Source: Branchiostoma lanceolatum
Taxonomy: Eukaryota > Chordata > Leptocardii > Amphioxiformes > Branchiostomatidae
Length of the DNA stretch: 64,000 nt
Assembly: GCF_035083965.1 (NCBI RefSeq)
Contig: NC_089735.1
Coordinates: 17,601,594 to 17,665,593, forward strand
Direction of reading: 5' to 3'
Position numbers and translations under genes: made by a program. The notes beneath the pieces were generated by a model that did no database searches, was not told the DNA's origin, and was given only the letters and a program-made list of their open reading frames with translations. Below, piece after piece: positions 46,301-55,091 of this stretch (position 1 is its first letter; each line of letters opens with the position of its first letter).

Positions 46301-49300
46301 ACATAATTAAACACACCTGTCCTTGGTGCTGAACACCATGCACACACAGGTAAACACACCTGTCCCTGGTGCTAAACACCATGCACACACAGGTTAACAC
46401 ATATTTACCTTATTGCTTAACACCATCCACATACAAGTAAACACATAAACCTTCTTAGTTAAGACAACTTCTGTTATTTGGGTGGAGAAGATGATCACTC
46501 GATATAACTTATAATCAATGAGAATCACTCATAATTTGTCAGTCGTAAAGGTTAAGATCATTTAGCAAAGGTATGATTTATGAGGTTGTGGAACTCTAAT
46601 TTGTATCTATGGAATGGACAAATGACAAATAAAGTTAGACTTAGGTCCAGGAGTCCCTGGTGCCTAGGGTCATATTGGGCAGCAAGCTGTCTCCATTCAG
46701 TACTGTTTTGGGCCATGGCTTCTGCTCTTCTCATGGTAATCCCCAATTGATTAAGGTCCTTCTATAGCATTTCTGGCCATGTAGGCTTTGGTCTTCCCCG
46801 CTTTCTTTTTCCTTCGTCAGGTTGCCAGTACAGTGCTGTTTTAGCATTCCACTGGCATTCTGAGAACATGTCCTGTGTATACATGTATGTACTTAATTCT
46901 TCTTTCTGTGACGGCGGTGCTAATTGGTAAGGGGTTTGGGGGTAATGATTTGACAAATGTAGCTGCCAAGAATTTCAGCTTTACATATGAGATAATCAGT
47001 GGCAATACTTACATCTGTAGTAAACCCGGAAACCTCGGCCTCTTGCGTACTGGTATGTTTTAAACTGGATTTCAAATTCGTTCAGAGCGCTCCAGTGTGT
47101 GTGGTTGGCTTCCAGGCCCTCCCTGCCCAGGCTGCCTTGATAACTGCAGGCAAAGCAACAAGGTGTCGTCACAAAGTCCTTGATTATCATTGTGGCTTCC
47201 TTCATTCATACATTGTTATGGGCCCAGTATCTATGGACGATGCTCGGTTATACTATTGTTGTGAAGGGCCGAGTTGTACCAGGGACATTGTATGTTCCGA
47301 CAGTCCTATACTGTTCCAACAGTTATATGTTCTGACACACATACTTTGGGACGTTTGTCAGCTCCTTAGCAAAATATGCTGCTAAATTTGTTGTTTTTTC
47401 ATTCATGACATTGTCGGAAGATAGGGCTGTAAGAACATAGGGCTGTCAGAACATAGGGCTGTCAGAACATAGGGCTGTCAGAACATAGGGCTGTCCGAAC
47501 ATAGAGGTGTCAGAACATAGGGCTGTCAGAACATAGGTCTGTCAGAACATAGGGCTGTCAGAACATAGGGCTGTCAGAACATAGGGCTGTCAGAACATAG
47601 GGCTGTCAGAACATAGAGGTGTCGGAACACAGGGATGTCAAAACATAGGGCTGTCAGAACATAGGGCTGTCAGAACATAGGGCTGTCAGAACATAGGGCT
47701 GTCAGAACATAGGGCTGTCCGAACATAGAGGTGTCAGAACATAGAGGTGTCAGAACATAGGGCTGTCAGAACAAAGGGCTGTCAGAACATAGGGCTGTCA
47801 GAACATAGGGCTGTCAGAACATAGGGCTGTCAGAACATAGGGCTGTCAGAACATAGGGCTGTCAGAACATAGAGGTGTCGGAACACAGGGATGTCAAAAC
47901 ATAGGGCTGTCAGAACATAGGGCTGTCAGAACATAGGGCTGTCAGAACATAGGGCTGTCAGAACATAGAGGTGTCGGAACACAGGGATGTCAAAACATAG
48001 GGCTGTCAGAACATAGGGCTGTCAGAACATAGGGCTGTCAGAACATAGGGCTGTCAGAACATAGGGCTGTCCGAACATAGAGGTGTCAGAACATAGAGGT
48101 GTCAGAACATAGGGCTGTCAGAACAAAGGGCTGTCAGAACATAGGGCTGTCAGAACAAAGGGCTGTCAGAACAAAGGGCTGTCAGAACAAAGGGCTGTCA
48201 GAACATAGAGGTGTCAGAATATAGAGGTGTCGGAACACAGGGATGTCGAAACATAGGGCTGTCAGAACATAGGGCTGTCAGAACAAAGGGCTGTCAGAAC
48301 ATAGAGGTGTCGGACACAGGGCTGTCAGAACATAGGGCTGTCAGAATATAGAGGTGTCGGAACACAGGGATGTCGAAACATAGGGCTGTCAGAACACAGG
48401 GCTGTCAGAACATAGGGCGTCAGAACATAGAGGTGTCGGAACACAGGGATGTCGAAACATAGGGCTGTCAGAACATAGAGGTGTTGGAACATAGGGCTGT
48501 CAGAACATAGAGGTGTCAGAACATAGGGGTGTCAGAACATAGGGCTGTCAGAACATAGAGGTGTCAGAACAAAGGGCTTTCAGAACATAGAGGTGTCAGA
48601 ACATAGGGCTGTCAGAATATAGGGCTGTCAGAGCAAAGGGCTGTCAGAACATAGGGCGTCAGAACATAGGGCTGTCAGAACATAGAGGTGTCGGAACATA
48701 TAGTTGTCAGAACATAAGGCTGTCAGAACATAGGGCTGTCAGAACATAGGGCTTTCAGAACATAGAGGTGTCAGAACATAGGGCTGTCAGAACATAGAGG
48801 TGTCAGAACATAGGGCTGTCAGAACAAAGGGCTGTCGGAACATAGGGCTGTCAGAACATAGGGCTTTCAGAACATAGAGGTGTCAGAACATAGGGCTGTC
48901 AGAACATAGGGCTGTCAGAACATAGAGGTGTCAGAACATAGGGCTCTCAGAACATAGAGGTGTCAGACACAGGGCTTTCAGAACATAGAGGTGTCGGAAC
49001 ATATAGGTGTCAGAACATATAGGTGTCAGAACATAGGGCTGTCAGAACATAGAGGTGTTGGAACATAGGGCTGTCAGAACATAGAGATGTTGGAACATAG
49101 GGCTGTCAGAACATAGAGGTGTTGGAACATAGGGCTGTCAGAACAAAGAGGTGTTGGAACATAGGGCTGTCAGAACAAAGGGATGTAACCATTGTAGCAG
49201 TTTAACAGTTGCAGCTGAGGTGTTGTGACCCAAAACCTGAAACATCTAAAGCTGACCTTATCACAAGAAAATGTTTCCAATTCTTCATTTCATCAATAAG

Positions 49301-51584
49301 TAACAATGTCACATTTAAACAAAAACATCAGAGCATGCTGTTGATACTGTAAATCACTTTAATATAGCGGCAGGAATATATAGCATCACTGTCTATAATG
49401 TTTGTGATCAAATATCAGCGATGATTTAATTTTTAGCGGTTGACTAGTGAGCGTTAAATTAGCTAAAATTACATTACAGACAACAAATCAAGAATAATCA
49501 AAAGTGATAATACCATGAATATGAAATAACTTACGTTCTCCATTCACAGCCACCACCACAAATATGGTGCCAGTTTACATCATGGAATATCAGCTCATCC
49601 GTGGTGCTCGTGTCCAGGTCTAGGATTGTCACTAAGATGGGTGCAGAATATAACTTAGAAGGATACATTATACAATATCTTTGGCAGCTTTTTTTTTGTC
49701 CTATGGTTGAACACTTTCATTAAGTCATGTACCAATATAGATTAACTTCCATGTTAAGACAATTGTATGATTACTATGAAAATATACAACTCTTATTAAA
49801 TCTATGAGTATGATCCATGTTTTTACAAAGGGAAAAAATTGTACAAAAACTCCTTTGTCCAAAAGTGTTAATCTGAACTCTTATAGGTGAAAATGAGACT
49901 TGTATTGAACTTAAAAAAGGGTCAGAACTGGCGAATGACCTGAGATTCTTAGAGGGTAACATTTCTTAACTTAGCATACACATTTTAAGATCATTTGTTT
50001 TTTATTTTATATTCATTCAATCTGAAGAATGCCCACCGTGGGTAATTGGTTACGAAGGACCCTGTCTCATACATTTCTGTGATGTCACTACTTCTGGATT
50101 ATTCACCATCGCCGTGATCTTTACCTCTTGCATTACTATATTTTCCCTCCCTGCCCTACCCGCGGGATCTGATTATTGATTGTTACAAAGAAAGAAACAT
50201 TAAACATTAAACATTCAACTGCCAACACCCAGGGCTCCTTGTTTGTCCTTTTCATAGAGGACTGAATTAGACAATTATTAATAATGCAATCTTTAAATAA
50301 TTCAAAAACAGACTTTAAATATTGAAACCCCCTACTTGCTATGACATTCCTCCATGGTGCCTGTATGTTCCATGTACAGCCGATACCAGGGTAGATTGAT
50401 GAGGGGTACCCAGGGCTCTCGATGAACCCTGTGGAGTTGGTCAGGGTCCCCCCACAGGCTTGGGCTGAAGAAAAATGAGGGGGAAATGTAACGTTACTGT
50501 TACAGCTATTTTAATGCAAACAAACAACATGGCTGTGCCAGCAAAAATAATATGGGCTTTGTTATTGCAACCCTGTAACAATGTATGCTATCTGAAAAAT
50601 GTGACTCTGTTAGAGAACTTATCCAGTTGTAAGCTTAAATTTTGAGTATTGCCAGTATCAGGGTGAAGTTGCAGAAGTTAGGGTGGCAGAAGTTGGCAGA
50701 AGTTACGATGATTACCGAGTAGTTTTGAGGCTTCCGTGAGTCAGATGTGACGTCATCTTAACTTCTGCCACTAGCCTGGGTAGGGTGGCAGAAGTTAGGG
50801 TGGCAGAAGTTAGCAGAAGTTAGGTGACGTCATCCTAACTTCTGCCACTAGCCTGGGTAGGGTGGCAGAAGTTAGGGTGGCAGAAGTTGGCAGAAGTTAG
50901 GTGACGTCATCCCAACTTCTGCCACTAGCCTGGGTAGGGTGGCAGAAGTTAGGGTGGCAGAAGTTTGCAGAAGTTAGGTGACGTCATCCCAACTTCTGCC
51001 ACTAGCCAGGGTAGGGTGGCAGGTGGCAGAAGTTAGGTGACTTCATCTTAACTTCTGCCACTAGCCAGGGTAGGGTGGCAGGTGGCAGAAGTTGGCAGAA
51101 GTTAGGAAACGTCACCCACTGTTCAAAACTATAGAACAGTTATGCTGTAAACTTTGCTAACTTCATTTCAAAAATAGTTTCCTTTTCCATGCTTTTCCAA
51201 AATACGGAAAGTCTTTTCATGACCCACCTTCTCTCTTTAGTGATTAACAATATTCAAGTTATATGTGTGGTTAAAGATATTCAAGACATAGATTTTTAAA
51301 AGATTATCTAAAATATCCCCTGGCTAAAGTTAGGATGACTTCATCCTAACTTCTGCCAACTTCTGCCACCCCTGGCCACTGGCAGAACACTACAACCAGT
51401 CCTTCTGTTAGAACGTGTTTACAGGTGTTTCAGCCCACTATGACTGATACATAACTATATGTGATATATGTGCAACCAACAACAACAATCGTCGGCATGT
51501 AAAGTCGCGCTCACCTGTTGTTTGTGGCACTCCACAGGTTACAACAACGATCAAAACAACAAGCAATAGTAGTCTATAGGTCAT
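27755..51584 (-). CDS. CUB/CCP (sushi) type I membrane protein, SEZ6/CSMD-like, 22 exons, complete
   Basis: Exons: 51515-51584, 50336-50464, 49535-49631, 47013-47143, 43625-43852, 42767-42977, 40960-41117, 40071-40174, 39337-39466, 36927-37142, 36281-36433, 35474-35659, 34724-34906, 32926-33117, 32016-32189, 31439-31636 (or to 31642), 30951-31130, 29411-29650, 28802-28867, 28155-28245, 28016-28047 and 27755-27780. Total about 1,064 residues. Signal peptide 1-23; CUB1 24-142, CCP1 143-218, CUB2 219-341, CCP2 342-419, CUB3 420-542, CCP3-8 543-913, one exon each; Thr/Pro-rich stalk 914-993; transmembrane helix about 1016-1038; short cytoplasmic tail. Evidence is the CUB starts (ACGGTLTNSTGFIESPGYP, ECGGNLTSPTGVITSPGQYP) and the CCP cysteines with C-D-x-GY and the late W. 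Alternating CUB-CCP followed by tandem CCPs is the SEZ6/CSMD layout; orthology is not established. A complement-control or synaptic role is possible from family knowledge only. Confidence 0.87.
29690..30115. mobile_element. Foldback-type dispersed element in CUB/CCP intron 18
   Basis: Starts with GTCATACCTGGGCCGCAA and contains ACAAAACTCTCTCAACTTCT and ATTGAAATGTGTGTTTT blocks. The outer right part inverts an internal one (AATAGAATACAACA against TGTTGTATTCTATA). Homologous to 55530-55850, 32570-32860 and 4200-4330. Confidence 0.6.
30750..30910 (+). repeat. Two-copy repeat, copy 1 (copy 2 at 35235-35412)
   Basis: Shared blocks include GGAGAGCCA, CTTGTACTGTTCAGTA and GTTATGCCAT. Both copies are intronic in the CUB/CCP gene and in the same orientation. 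The class is unknown. Confidence 0.6.
32570..32860 (-). repeat. Copy of the foldback-type dispersed element, CUB/CCP intron 14
   Basis: Carries TTCCATCAAATGATTTGAAC, TTTCTCAACTCCTGGTGCAT and ATTCCACATCACCCTTGGTC-type blocks that match 29690-30115 and 55530-55850 with many substitutions. The remainder of intron 14 (32190-32925) shows nothing else. Confidence 0.5.
33307..34404. mobile_element. Non-autonomous TIR transposon in CUB/CCP intron 13
   Basis: 25-bp terminal inverted repeats starting TGTAACGTTGGGTAACC at 33307-33331 and 34380-34404, with a second short inverted match (GGGATTTTTC) just inside. About 1.1 kb long; no transposase was recognised. The target duplication was not resolved. 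Confidence 0.65.
34930..35150 (+). repeat. Interspersed repeat copy, CUB/CCP intron 12
   Basis: Shares CTACCCACCTACCAAATAC, GCAGTACCGTTG and GGGCCCA-like blocks with the family at 300-1200. Confidence 0.45.
35858..36086. mobile_element. MITE with GCTGTCTCCAAC ends
   Basis: The left end, GGGCTGTCTCCAACACC, is matched inverted by the right end GTTGGAGACAGC at about 36074-36085. Internally GGGACGGACAAAAATTTCAC and GTCCGTCCC are also inverted. About 230 bp, with no ORF. Confidence 0.6.
37330..39187. repeat. TGAG/TG composite satellite with about 20 copies of a 31-bp spacer
   Basis: Starts as (TG)n at 37336-37380 and continues as TGAG/TGTG runs of variable length. The runs are separated by about 20 copies of a conserved block, AATTGTTCAATGATCATACT then TCCTAACACTGAG. 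Period about 60-130 bp. It fills most of CUB/CCP intron 9. Runs of ACTCACTCAC translate into meaningless His/Ser/Thr-rich ORFs on the minus strand. Confidence 0.95.
40593..40687. mobile_element. 95-bp TA-flanked pogo-like MITE
   Basis: Begins CAGTCAAAACTG and ends with its near-inverse GGGTTGACTG, flanked by TA on both sides (40591-40592, 40688-40689). The ends match the larger element at 53651-54984. A related degraded copy lies at about 40767-40950 (GCCAAACCTAAATACAAGTG ... GTGCAGTTTTGATGG). Confidence 0.6.
41170..41400 (-). mobile_element. Second tRNA-like SINE family, copy 2 (diverged)
   Basis: Contains CGATCTCTGCTTCTACAGCC and CTTGGGCCACAC, matching the copy at 43905-44145. The tRNA-like end (GGTTTGAACC, 41361-41370) is recognisable but decayed. 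Confidence 0.4.
41909..42149. mobile_element. MITE with GGCCCTGTCACA terminal inverted repeats
   Basis: Left end AGGGCCCTGTCACACTTGTG, then CGTAT; the right end in reverse complement is AAGGCCCTGTCACATTTGTG, then CGTAT. About 240 bp, non-coding, in CUB/CCP intron 6. The ends look hAT-like, but a clean 8-bp duplication is not evident. Confidence 0.7.
43905..44145 (-). mobile_element. Second tRNA-like SINE family, copy 3
   Basis: Shares CCATCTCTGCTTCTATAACC, GGGGGCTAGTCCACTGGTAG and the terminal CCCACTAGGCCATTGCA with the copies at 25505 and 41170. The minus-strand orientation places the tRNA-like head at the right end. Confidence 0.5.
44430..44750 (+). mobile_element. tRNA-derived SINE, plus strand
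   Basis: The head has an A-box-like TAGCACAGTGGCAGAGC (about 44445-44461) and a B box GGTTCAATCCC (44488-44498), then GTGCCCTTGGGAAAGGCACT, the shared SINE core also in the 25240-25480 copy. The 3' part runs into CATCCAGCCGTAAAAACTC and a GATAGAGATAGAGATAG simple tail. It lies between two inverted copies of the interspersed repeat (44285-44440 and 44765-44850). Confidence 0.65.
44936..45125. repeat. 43-bp minisatellite, left block
   Basis: Over four units of period 43 with core CCTGTCCCTGGTGCTGAACA then CCATCCACACACAGG. The array resumes at 46226-46440, beyond an inserted element, so both blocks were once one array. Confidence 0.9.
45134..46223. mobile_element. Inverted-repeat element with multiple TGACGTCA sites, copy 1
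   Basis: Ends TCCAGTATCAGGGTGAAG (left) and its inverse (right). Each arm is built of GGCAGAAGTT tandem modules in opposite orientation around a 200-bp unique centre (about 45560-45770). Seven palindromic TGACGTCA octamers lie at 45328, 45397, 45474, 45832, 45926, 46019 and 46103. No ORF. It is inserted inside the 43-bp minisatellite. Confidence 0.8.
46226..46440. repeat. 43-bp minisatellite, right block
   Basis: About five diverging units of the same 43-bp repeat as 44936-45125. The next 570 bp up to exon 4 of the CUB/CCP gene show no recognised feature. Confidence 0.85.
47410..49185. repeat. 16-bp satellite array, over 100 units, with higher-order structure
   Basis: Basic unit AGAACATAGGGCTGTC with a common variant AGAACATAGAGGTGTC and a rarer GGAACACAGGGATGTC/AAAACATAG pair. 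Variants recur in fixed order in larger blocks, indicating a higher-order repeat. It lies in CUB/CCP intron 3. Just before it (about 47290-47340), inverted forms such as ATGTTCTGACAC occur. Confidence 0.97.
50652..51388. mobile_element. Inverted-repeat element with TGACGTCA sites, copy 2 (right arm truncated)
   Basis: Starts CCAGTATCAGGGTGAAG and follows copy 1 through the left arm and unique centre (shared TTTCCTTTTCCATGCTTTTC and ACGGAAAGTCTTTTCATGAC), then stops early in the right arm. TGACGTCA at 50748, 50825, 50902 and 50979. Located in CUB/CCP intron 1. Confidence 0.8.
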
Positions 51585-51949
51585 TATTAATCTGTTTCCT
51601 CCGGCCAACCCTGTACCTGGGGGGCTGTGGTGGCGTACTTTAATCTACACCTAGTACCTGATGGGAGTGCCCTGCCTTCCGGTCACGGGTTCGACTCTCA
51701 GATCAACGTCCGACCCTGACCCCGGTCACTGCGCTTTTTGCAGTTTTAATTAAAACCGATAGATAACGCTTCAGCGCTGCTCTTTCTTCTTCAAATGTCT
51801 CATTTCACGACGTCAAAACCAATCAAAGTCTGAAAGACCCCTGCTGTTAATGACCATTAATAGGATAGAACCAACCTGAACCAAATGGCTCAAAAGCTAA
51901 CGTCACTAATCCTTACTTACTTCTTCCCACTCCGGAGTGGATCCGGCTG
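51585..51949. other. 5' flank of the CUB/CCP gene
   Basis: No gene. GGTCACGGGTTCGACTCTC at about 51681-51699 resembles a tRNA B box, but there is no matching A box or stem, so no tRNA is called. The promoter of the CUB/CCP gene should be here; no specific element is identified. Confidence 0.35.
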
Positions 51950-51958
51950 GTTTTTGAC

Positions 51959-52660
51959 TAGCCGTGGCGACTAACGAAGGGAGTTTTTGCTTGATATTAC
52001 ATATACTTTCCCTTCTTAGTCGTGGGGCAGTACACGATTTGACTTCTACTCTAGCGACGCCGGCCTTCAAACTTGCACGCCGGGCCCGATTCTTGTTCTC
52101 CCTGAACTCCTAACACCCTTACCTGCGACGCCGGTCACTAAAACGACGCCGGAAAACCCATGTTAATCCACAACAGGGCTTGATGCGGCAGAAGTCAATG
52201 GAAAACAACATCGGGTCCGCCATTTTTGGTCTAAATTTTGAAGGAGAGGAACGTCATCGCTACGTCAGCGCTTGTACAGCCTGATTGGTCAAGCATAGTC
52301 ATGTGAGTAAACGCACCAATCAGGCTGTACAAGCGCTGACGTAGCGATGACGTTCCTCTCCTTCAAAATTTAGACCAAAAATGGCGGACCCGATGTTGTT
52401 TTCCATTGACTTCTGCCGCATCAAGCCCTGTTGTGGATTAACATGGGTTTTCCGGCGTCGTTTTAGTGACCGGCGTCGCAGGTAAGGGTGTTAGGAGTTC
52501 AGGGAGAACAAGAATCGGGCCCGGCGTGCAAGTTTGAAGGCCGGCGTCGCTAGAGTAGAAGTCAAATCGTGTACTGCCCCACGACTAAGAAGGGAAAGTA
52601 TATGTAATATCAAGGAGGTTTTATATAAGCAAAAACTCCCTTCGTTAGTCGCCACGGCTA
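51959..52660. mobile_element. Palindromic foldback transposon with 9-bp target duplication (MULE-like)
   Basis: Left arm 51959-52289 and right arm 52315-52660 are reverse complements with no difference noticed by eye over about 300 bp, apart from a roughly 18-bp insertion in the right arm near 52613-52631. The spacer is 25 bp. The element is bounded by a direct repeat GTTTTTGAC (51950-51958 and 52661-52669). Long TIRs plus a 9-bp duplication are typical of Mutator-like or foldback elements. There is no transposase. Confidence 0.85.
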
Positions 52661-52870
52661 GTTTTTGACGTGTTTTTTGTTCTACAGGTTTTCTACTTTG
52701 TCCCGTTTTCTTTATAGCGATAGAAAGACCGACAAAACGCCTAAAAAGACGTAAAAAAACAGCCGGATCCATTCCTCTGCCTGGAGAGTAACTTAGATAT
52801 CCAAAACTTTTCATCACTTTCTCCAGAAGGTCTTTGAGGCCTTGAAGTTGTAGCGGCCGTACCTTGCGGT

Positions 52871-52972
52871 TTGGTATGAACTGTTAGAGGGCGCTTCTGC
52901 ACTGTTGGTATGAACTGTTAGAGGGCGCTTCTGCACTGTTGGTATGAACTGTTAGAGGGCGCTTCTGCACTG
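52871..52972. repeat. Three exact 34-bp tandem repeats
   Basis: Unit TTGGTATGAACTGTTAGAGG then GCGCTTCTGCACTG, three copies at 52871, 52905 and 52939 with no difference noticed. Function unknown. Confidence 0.95.
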
Positions 52973-53650
52973 TTGTTCTCGTATTGGGCCGGTTGACTGG
53001 CAACGGGTCACGTGAGCGAATTTCAAAATGTCGGACCCACAACTGGTTTCTGAAAGATGGCATTGACAAATTGTTTCGCCGCAGTTACGATATTCTGAAC
53101 CCTTGTTAAGCCAGAGAAACGTCAGGAAGTAAGGTAAGTTGTAAATTATTACAAACATCACCAATGATGCTGCCCCCTTCGCTTGCAAATGAATTTTAGA
53201 CGAAATTTTCGATCGGTCTCGTCTTTGTTTGAATAGAGGGAGGGGGGCATATTGTTGACATGTTGACAAGACTACTCACCTGGCACATTCCAAGATACAA
53301 TTCTAGTTTCTCTGCCTGACCTAAATTTCTGTCACTTCATAATTTGTACGAATTTATAAAAAATACTCTGCTCTTTATCACTATGTATTTTTCGGTGAAT
53401 CGGTATCGTCGCATTCCAAAAAAAGCGCTCAGATTTATACGAATTCCAAAATAAAATTCGAATAATTCTCCAGTGTGAGAAATTAGAAAATCCCATTGTA
53501 GAGTTACATTCAATTGTCCCACTTTAAGTTGATTGGGATCAACAGGGAGTCGGGGTCTAACTTTTTTGAGATCATAGATTCGATCTATTTAAAGCTGTCG
53601 AAGCAAAGATTATGATTATTTGACTGTGACAGAAAGATTTATACTGTATA

Positions 53651-54984
53651 CAGTCAAACCTGTATTAGCGGTCACCTTTGCATAGCGGCCACCTGCCCAT
53701 AGTGGTCACTTTTTGTCGGTCCCTTGGATTTTTCCCATTGACATAAGCATTAAGAATTAGGCTATAGCGGCCACCTGTTCAACGCGGTCGCGGCCAGACG
53801 ATTTTCGGTCCCGCGAGTACAGTAACACTGCCGATAACGGCCAATGTGCGCCGGTGGAAGCCGCATCGCCACCGCACGCCGGGTTCAAAATCTTCATTTT
53901 TTTAATGCAGTTATCAAGTTTATGTGAACTCAACTTGACAGGATAATAATAAAGAAAACAAGAATGTTTTATCTTCGTTAGATTATCCATGGTTTGACGC
54001 GAAGTCAAGTATTTCTTCACTATGGCTTGCGTTTGTACATCGTAGCATATTTGACTATTTCTGTGCATTTGGACTGGACAAAGATTACGGTAGTTTTTGG
54101 AAAATACAACTCGCACATGTATCTGATGCGCTAAGTTCGCGAATTATTTCAATGTCGGCCCAATATTTCCGTTTTCCCCGGGAATTCATCCGGAAATGTG
54201 CCCAAACACGATTTTCAAAATGGCGGAGCAGCATAAAGGTCATCGGAAGACACCACTGTTGCAGAGCTATAGTGTGTTAAATCTATTTTGCTGCAAACGA
54301 TCACTGAGGATAATTACTGAACCAAAAGCTTCAAATTAAATATGGATAACATTACTATATTGTAAAATTTGGGCTGTTGCAATTTTCTGAAAAGAAAAAA
54401 GCCCTCAAAAGAGGGACCTTCCTCTCATTACCCTATTAGCATAATGGTAGAAGCCGATCATGACAAGCAAACAACAACAGATTAGGAAAATTGTCGCCAC
54501 GATTTTATGTTTGAAAACGGTCGAAAACGAACATTAAGTGGCAACTGAGCAACATATATTTTGTTCTTAACTAACTAGGGGGCATTTTGCTGCGAAGGAC
54601 TTTGTTTCATATGATTAAAACTCGTTGACGGTGACGCGTGTGCCGGCAGCGAAGCAGTCGCGAACTCAAGAGTAGAGTATGGCGATGCTGGTCTGTTCAG
54701 ACATGAAGCTCGAGCAAGCCATGGATTTTGGAGTTGGCAGATACAATAATTCTTTTTTCAAGCCCATAATAGAAGTAGAAGAACAACAATCGAATTTCTA
54801 AAATGTGCCTTACCTATGTAATGTTTACATGTGTACTGTACGGTGAATAAATGTATCTCAGTGGGTACTGAAAACATGTGTCACTCGTGGTCAATTAATC
54901 AACATTTTCTCCATAGCGGCCACCTGTCCTTAGCGGCCAGTTTTGGCCAGTCCCTTGAGTGACCGCTATAGACAGGTTTGACTG
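53651..54984. mobile_element. TA-flanked pogo/Tigger-like DNA transposon, non-autonomous
   Basis: TIRs CAGTCAAACCTGTATTAGCG and CAGTCAAACCTGTCTATAGC (right end inverted), flanked by TA at 53649-53650 and 54985-54986. Subterminal GCGGCCACCTG/GCGGTCAC motifs repeat at both ends. No DDE transposase ORF was recognised in its 1.33 kb. Short relatives are at 40593-40687, about 40767-40950 and 58866-59156. Confidence 0.72.
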
Positions 54985-55091
54985 TAGTAACAGATAGCAT
55001 ATCATTAGGAAAATCCTTCTGATCTTTTTAACCATTGTTACAGAGGATCAGCTGAGCAGAGAAGGGTCACAACTGGTTCCCTCGCAGTGCT

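Noticed and set aside
47410..49185. Array resembling a CRISPR locus
   Set aside because: Units are contiguous 16-mers without spacers in a eukaryotic intron; it is a satellite.
51681..51699. tRNA B-box-like GGTCACGGGTTCGACTCTC
   Set aside because: No matching A box, acceptor stem or SINE core was found nearby.
52491..52817. Minus-strand 108-residue ORF
   Set aside because: Runs through the right arm of the foldback palindrome; no recognisable domain.
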